From Larimichthys crocea (taxonomy: Eukaryota > Chordata > Actinopteri > Sciaenidae), in NCBI RefSeq assembly GCF_000972845.2, contig NW_020857941.1, forward strand, positions 184,948-248,947: a stretch of DNA of 64,000 bases. The letters are read 5' to 3'. A model generated the notes under the pieces. That model made no database searches, was not told the DNA's origin, and was given only the letters and a program-made list of their open reading frames with translations. Position 1 is the stretch's first letter; every line of letters starts with the position of its first letter. Positions 61,015-64,000 of the stretch are shown one piece after another. Position numbers and translations under genes: made by a program.

Positions 61015-61034
61015 ACAACAACAACAACAACAAC
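61015..61034. repeat. (AAC)n microsatellite
   Basis: Short AAC trinucleotide run. Confidence 0.9.
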
Positions 61035-61096
61035 ACGTCTCTTATTTCAGCTACCAACAGTCTAATTTATGGCACACATTTTAAAATTTTGTGACC

Positions 61097-61362
61097 TGTT
61101 ATGTCCGGCCTAGGGGAACGGAACACAACAAGAAAGGACACTCCCCTCTTCCCCCACTCCCAAGAATGACCAAGGCCACAGAGCTGCAGCCCAATGAAAG
61201 ATCATTTATTTAGTCTTGAGGAAAAAGTGGTAGTGTTGAGCTTCAGGGTGAGCATGGCCCAAAACAACAAACAAAACAATCTAATCAAAAACAGAAAAAA
61301 AGCACAGAAAAATAAACACATCAAGACCAAAATATACTAAATTATGACCCTGGGTCATAACA
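61097..61362 (+). mobile_element. candidate solo LTR (266 bp)
   Basis: Starts TGTTATGTCCGGCC and ends GGTCATAACA, giving TG...CA with 7-bp inverted ends TGTTATG/CATAACA. Flanks TGACC and TGACA are a near-perfect 5-bp duplication. AATAAA lies at 61311 in the plus orientation. There is no internal coding region. Confidence 0.45.
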
Positions 61363-61534
61363 TGACAATAACATGTGAAGTTTGCAAACCTTGTTCAAAG
61401 GCATCACTATGTGTCTTGGCCAATTGGAGCATTTTATTTTGGTCTACAATAGAAGACCTGTCTCAAGCCATACACCACCCTCACCCGATCTCACCATAAC
61501 TGCATATTAGTAACGTTAGAAATTTCCAGCTTGT

Positions 61535-61536
<2 letters not shown>

Positions 61537-61567
<31 letters not shown>
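61537..61567. repeat. poly-T tract
   Basis: About 30 T residues. No element was recognised beside it that would make it a retroposon tail. Confidence 0.9.
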
Positions 61568-61568
<1 letters not shown>

Positions 61569-61569
61569 T

Positions 61570-61790
61570 ATGTCACTGATAGCAAACAACAGGTGCTTGG
61601 AAGAAGAGTGACAGAGCCTGCAGCCATTGTGAAATGAAGTGATTAGCCATCTTAATTAGCTGTCGTCTTTGGCCCTGGCCTTCTCTGCATGATGGAAAGT
61701 TGTGCTCCGAGGATCAATAGGGAGTAAAACAACAGCCACCCACAAGATTCCACTTAATCAACCATTCCTCTGTTTGGAAGCTGAAAAACA
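61570..61790. promoter_or_regulatory. candidate conserved non-coding element
   Basis: Unique sequence with GATTAGCCATCTTAATTAGC (TAATTA at 61653) and CTTAATCAACCA. These homeodomain-type cores are close together. Inference only. Confidence 0.25.
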
Positions 61791-62165
61791 GAGAGAAAGT
61801 GTGTGTGGGCATGCTATTTAGGATAGAGGACACTGTTGGTCCTCTCTATTGGCATCTGTCCAGCTCATTATTCATCTAGTCAATAGGTGTTACACTTCTT
61901 GCTTTTTACATCAACTATTGGTGAATTCAACACCTTTGACCTCCTCTGTTAATCAATATTAAAGGAACCCATACAATGTTTAATTGGATGATAGAGGAAT
62001 CACCACTTTGGTCATTTAGTTTCTCCAGATGTTGGTATCCAGTTCCAGTCCAGATCCTTCGACTGTCCTCATTCTGAATAAATCTACTTAAATTCTATAG
62101 CAGAAAGTGCACAGCACATACCACATAGTATTCTGCCAGGAATGTGTTTGCACATTGGCCAGTGC

Positions 62166-62246
62166 AGGTAGAGCAGGTCATCCATTAATCAGATGATTGG
62201 CAGTTCGACCCCTGGCACCTCCAGTCTGCATGTCGAAGGGTACGGT
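62166..62246 (+). mobile_element. SINE head fragment (tRNA-like)
   Basis: GTAGAGCAGGTCATCC with a B-box-like AGTTCGACCCC, followed by CAGTCTGCATGTCGAAGG. It is the 5' part of the SINE family seen at 55441-55700 and lacks the 3' body. Confidence 0.65.
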
Positions 62247-64000
62247 CGAGTAGTCAAAAAAATTAGCTCCTTTTCTAACCACCACCAAAGTGGTGAAGGA
62301 GAATTCATAGGGAGTTAGGAAAAGACGTCTTCAGTATTCAGAGAATCAGACTGCTCTTACACTAGACTATGTCATTATGAGACGGTGAATGTTATTGAAG
62401 TGATCTGTGGTAAAACTACAAAGTTCAGAAGATGGACTACAAAACGCTCATCTTAGACACATCTCCCTGTACTCTGACCGCGTTGTTTCACGCAGGAAAT
62501 ATAAAAATGCACAACAGAAAAATGTGATTAATGTCATTATCAGCGTCAGAATTTAAATGATAAATGAATATTGTCCACCTGTCACAGAGTCAGATGAAGT
62601 GTTTGTTACGCTGGTATGGTCGCTCACCCTCCTGTCCACTCATGCAGAAACATATTAGCAAGTTATGGCAAAGATATATGATTAATAATCGACAGTAACT
62701 TGATGTAACATGATGTACATAATTGTAACATGATGATCTGCAGGATGCTGCATGTCACAGTTAGAAACAGTTTTTACTCTGTGTGTGAACTACAGTCAGC
62801 AACAGAACACACTTCATGATCAGAGTGTTTACATCACGTCAACATGTACAGGTATGTTCATATTCACACACTCTCTGCTGCAGGCTGCATCACACTGTTT
62901 AAATACACTGACAAGGTTTTTTTTGTCTGGCTGTGAATGAACTATCAGGTTGTTTTTGACATCAGACACTGACAATCAAAACAAAAGTTACTGTAGAAAT
63001 GTCACGGTTGTAGTCAGACTGTAGACGGCTACAACGTGACTACTTTTGACTTCTTGTTTTCTTAGTGCCTGCTTCAAATGAAAATGTTAAAACTATGACC
63101 AGGTGCTTTCTACACTGGCATCAACCAATACCAAACACACAGCTCAGTTTTGCCCTGGCTTGCTCGGTTATCTATGTGGTTTATGTTCTGCTTGACCATG
63201 GCTCAGCTGTGCTTCTCTCCAGGGGGGCTCATTTGTAAGACTCCCTCCCTGCACTACTCTAAAGCAAGAACTGCTTGCTTACATATGGCCCTCAATTAGT
63301 TTGGTTACTGTGGGGCTCGGAGAGACTGCATGAGAAAATGTACTACAGCGTATGATTGACACGTTATTGTTTATAGCCAGAGGAGACTGTGAGTGTTGTT
63401 ATTGTCCTCTCATTAGTGCTGTGAATACAGAGAGAATCACTGCATGATGACCAGCTAGTTTGTCGCAGGGCTCAAAATGCTAGAGCCAATGCTGAGCTCA
63501 GTTTACTGTAGTTGATTACTTTTAGTTTCCTCGCCTACTTTATTATAAAAATACTGTATTTTAATTTTTACTGCAGACAACCCTGTCTGTCTGCAACTAT
63601 TATGTCTTTCCAAAAGAATATTCATAATAAATAAATGAAAGACAAACAGAATGAGGTGCAACCACCATCCATCTAATTTTACTTGCAGAGGTTATAATGG
63701 CTTCAGTGTGACTATTGTCCTGCTCCTCACAGAGGTAACCATCTCTGCTTTGAAGGATAGAGTATGACAGAAACAATCCCTCTATACAACAGATGGCTTA
63801 ATGTCAGAGGTACAATGAATATTTCACAGATTTCTGTTTGTATTGAAACCTTTAATCCACAGTGAGATTTGATAAAACGTGACAAGATGGTGTCTTATTG
63901 GTACACTTTGCCATTTTTCTCTACAATTTTTGCACAGATAATTCAGCTCTGCATGTGTGTATGTGTGTGTAAGTGTGTGTGTGTCTTTTTTGCTACAATG
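62247..64000. other. unique non-coding stretch
   Basis: No gene recognised. A short (TG)n run lies at 63953-63982. Confidence 0.5.

Noticed and set aside
62166..62246. A tRNA gene
   Set aside because: It has tRNA-like A and B boxes but no cloverleaf, and continues into the known SINE body, so it is a SINE head.

Overview
The window is about 64 kb of vertebrate, almost certainly teleost (probably percomorph), nuclear DNA. The evidence is AT-rich sequence without operons, long (CA/GT)n and (GA)n tracts, and a typical fish repeat mix: L2-type LINEs with (ATTTG)n-like tails, tRNA-derived SINEs, hAT elements with 8-bp target duplications, a TTAA/T2-Kolobok-like element, a Helitron-like nest and a Ty3/gypsy element. 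I found no convincing host exon. Most short open frames run through microsatellites, repeats or non-coding DNA. The only full-length protein gene is the gag-pol of the gypsy element.

Layout. 1-3.9 kb: unique DNA. 3.9-9.1 kb: an L2-type LINE on the minus strand, split inside its reverse-transcriptase frame by a 4.1 kb Helitron-like composite (4818-8928). That insert holds three near-identical 83-bp ends, a duplicated ~740-bp block, TTAGCAT minisatellites and a candidate solo LTR with a CCAG target duplication. 9-14 kb: unique. 14.05-14.72 kb: CpG-rich element with ~40-bp inverted termini. 14.7-19.7 kb: unique, with possible conserved non-coding sequence. 19.75-20.22 kb: ~470-bp foldback element inside a GT microsatellite. 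21.7-22.5 kb: non-autonomous hAT with a perfect 8-bp duplication. 22.9-23.7 kb: cluster of TAATTA homeodomain cores. 25.2-26.5 kb: dead L2 copy. 27.6-32.5 kb: complete, apparently very young Ty3/gypsy element on the minus strand, with two 151-bp LTRs whose element-derived sequence is identical and a 5-bp duplication GCTCC. A tRNA-derived SINE with a 16-bp duplication sits in its 5' LTR. 38.2 and 42.8-44.3 kb: more L2 copies. 44.7-46.9 kb: TTAA/T2-Kolobok-like element with two decayed gene pieces. 47.7-48.1 kb: hAT remnant. 48.7-49.5 kb: unidentified decayed coding-like stretch. 55.4, 60.2-61.4 and 62.2 kb: SINE, interspersed-repeat and LTR remnants. The rest is unique or microsatellite DNA.

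The elements give a relative history. The L2 insertion at 4-9 kb is older than the Helitron-like DNA inside it, which is older than the LTR inside that. The gypsy insertion is recent and the SINE in its LTR more recent still. With no host exon and several homeobox-motif clusters, the window looks like a long intron or a gene desert. All family assignments come from motif recognition and end structure, not database searches.
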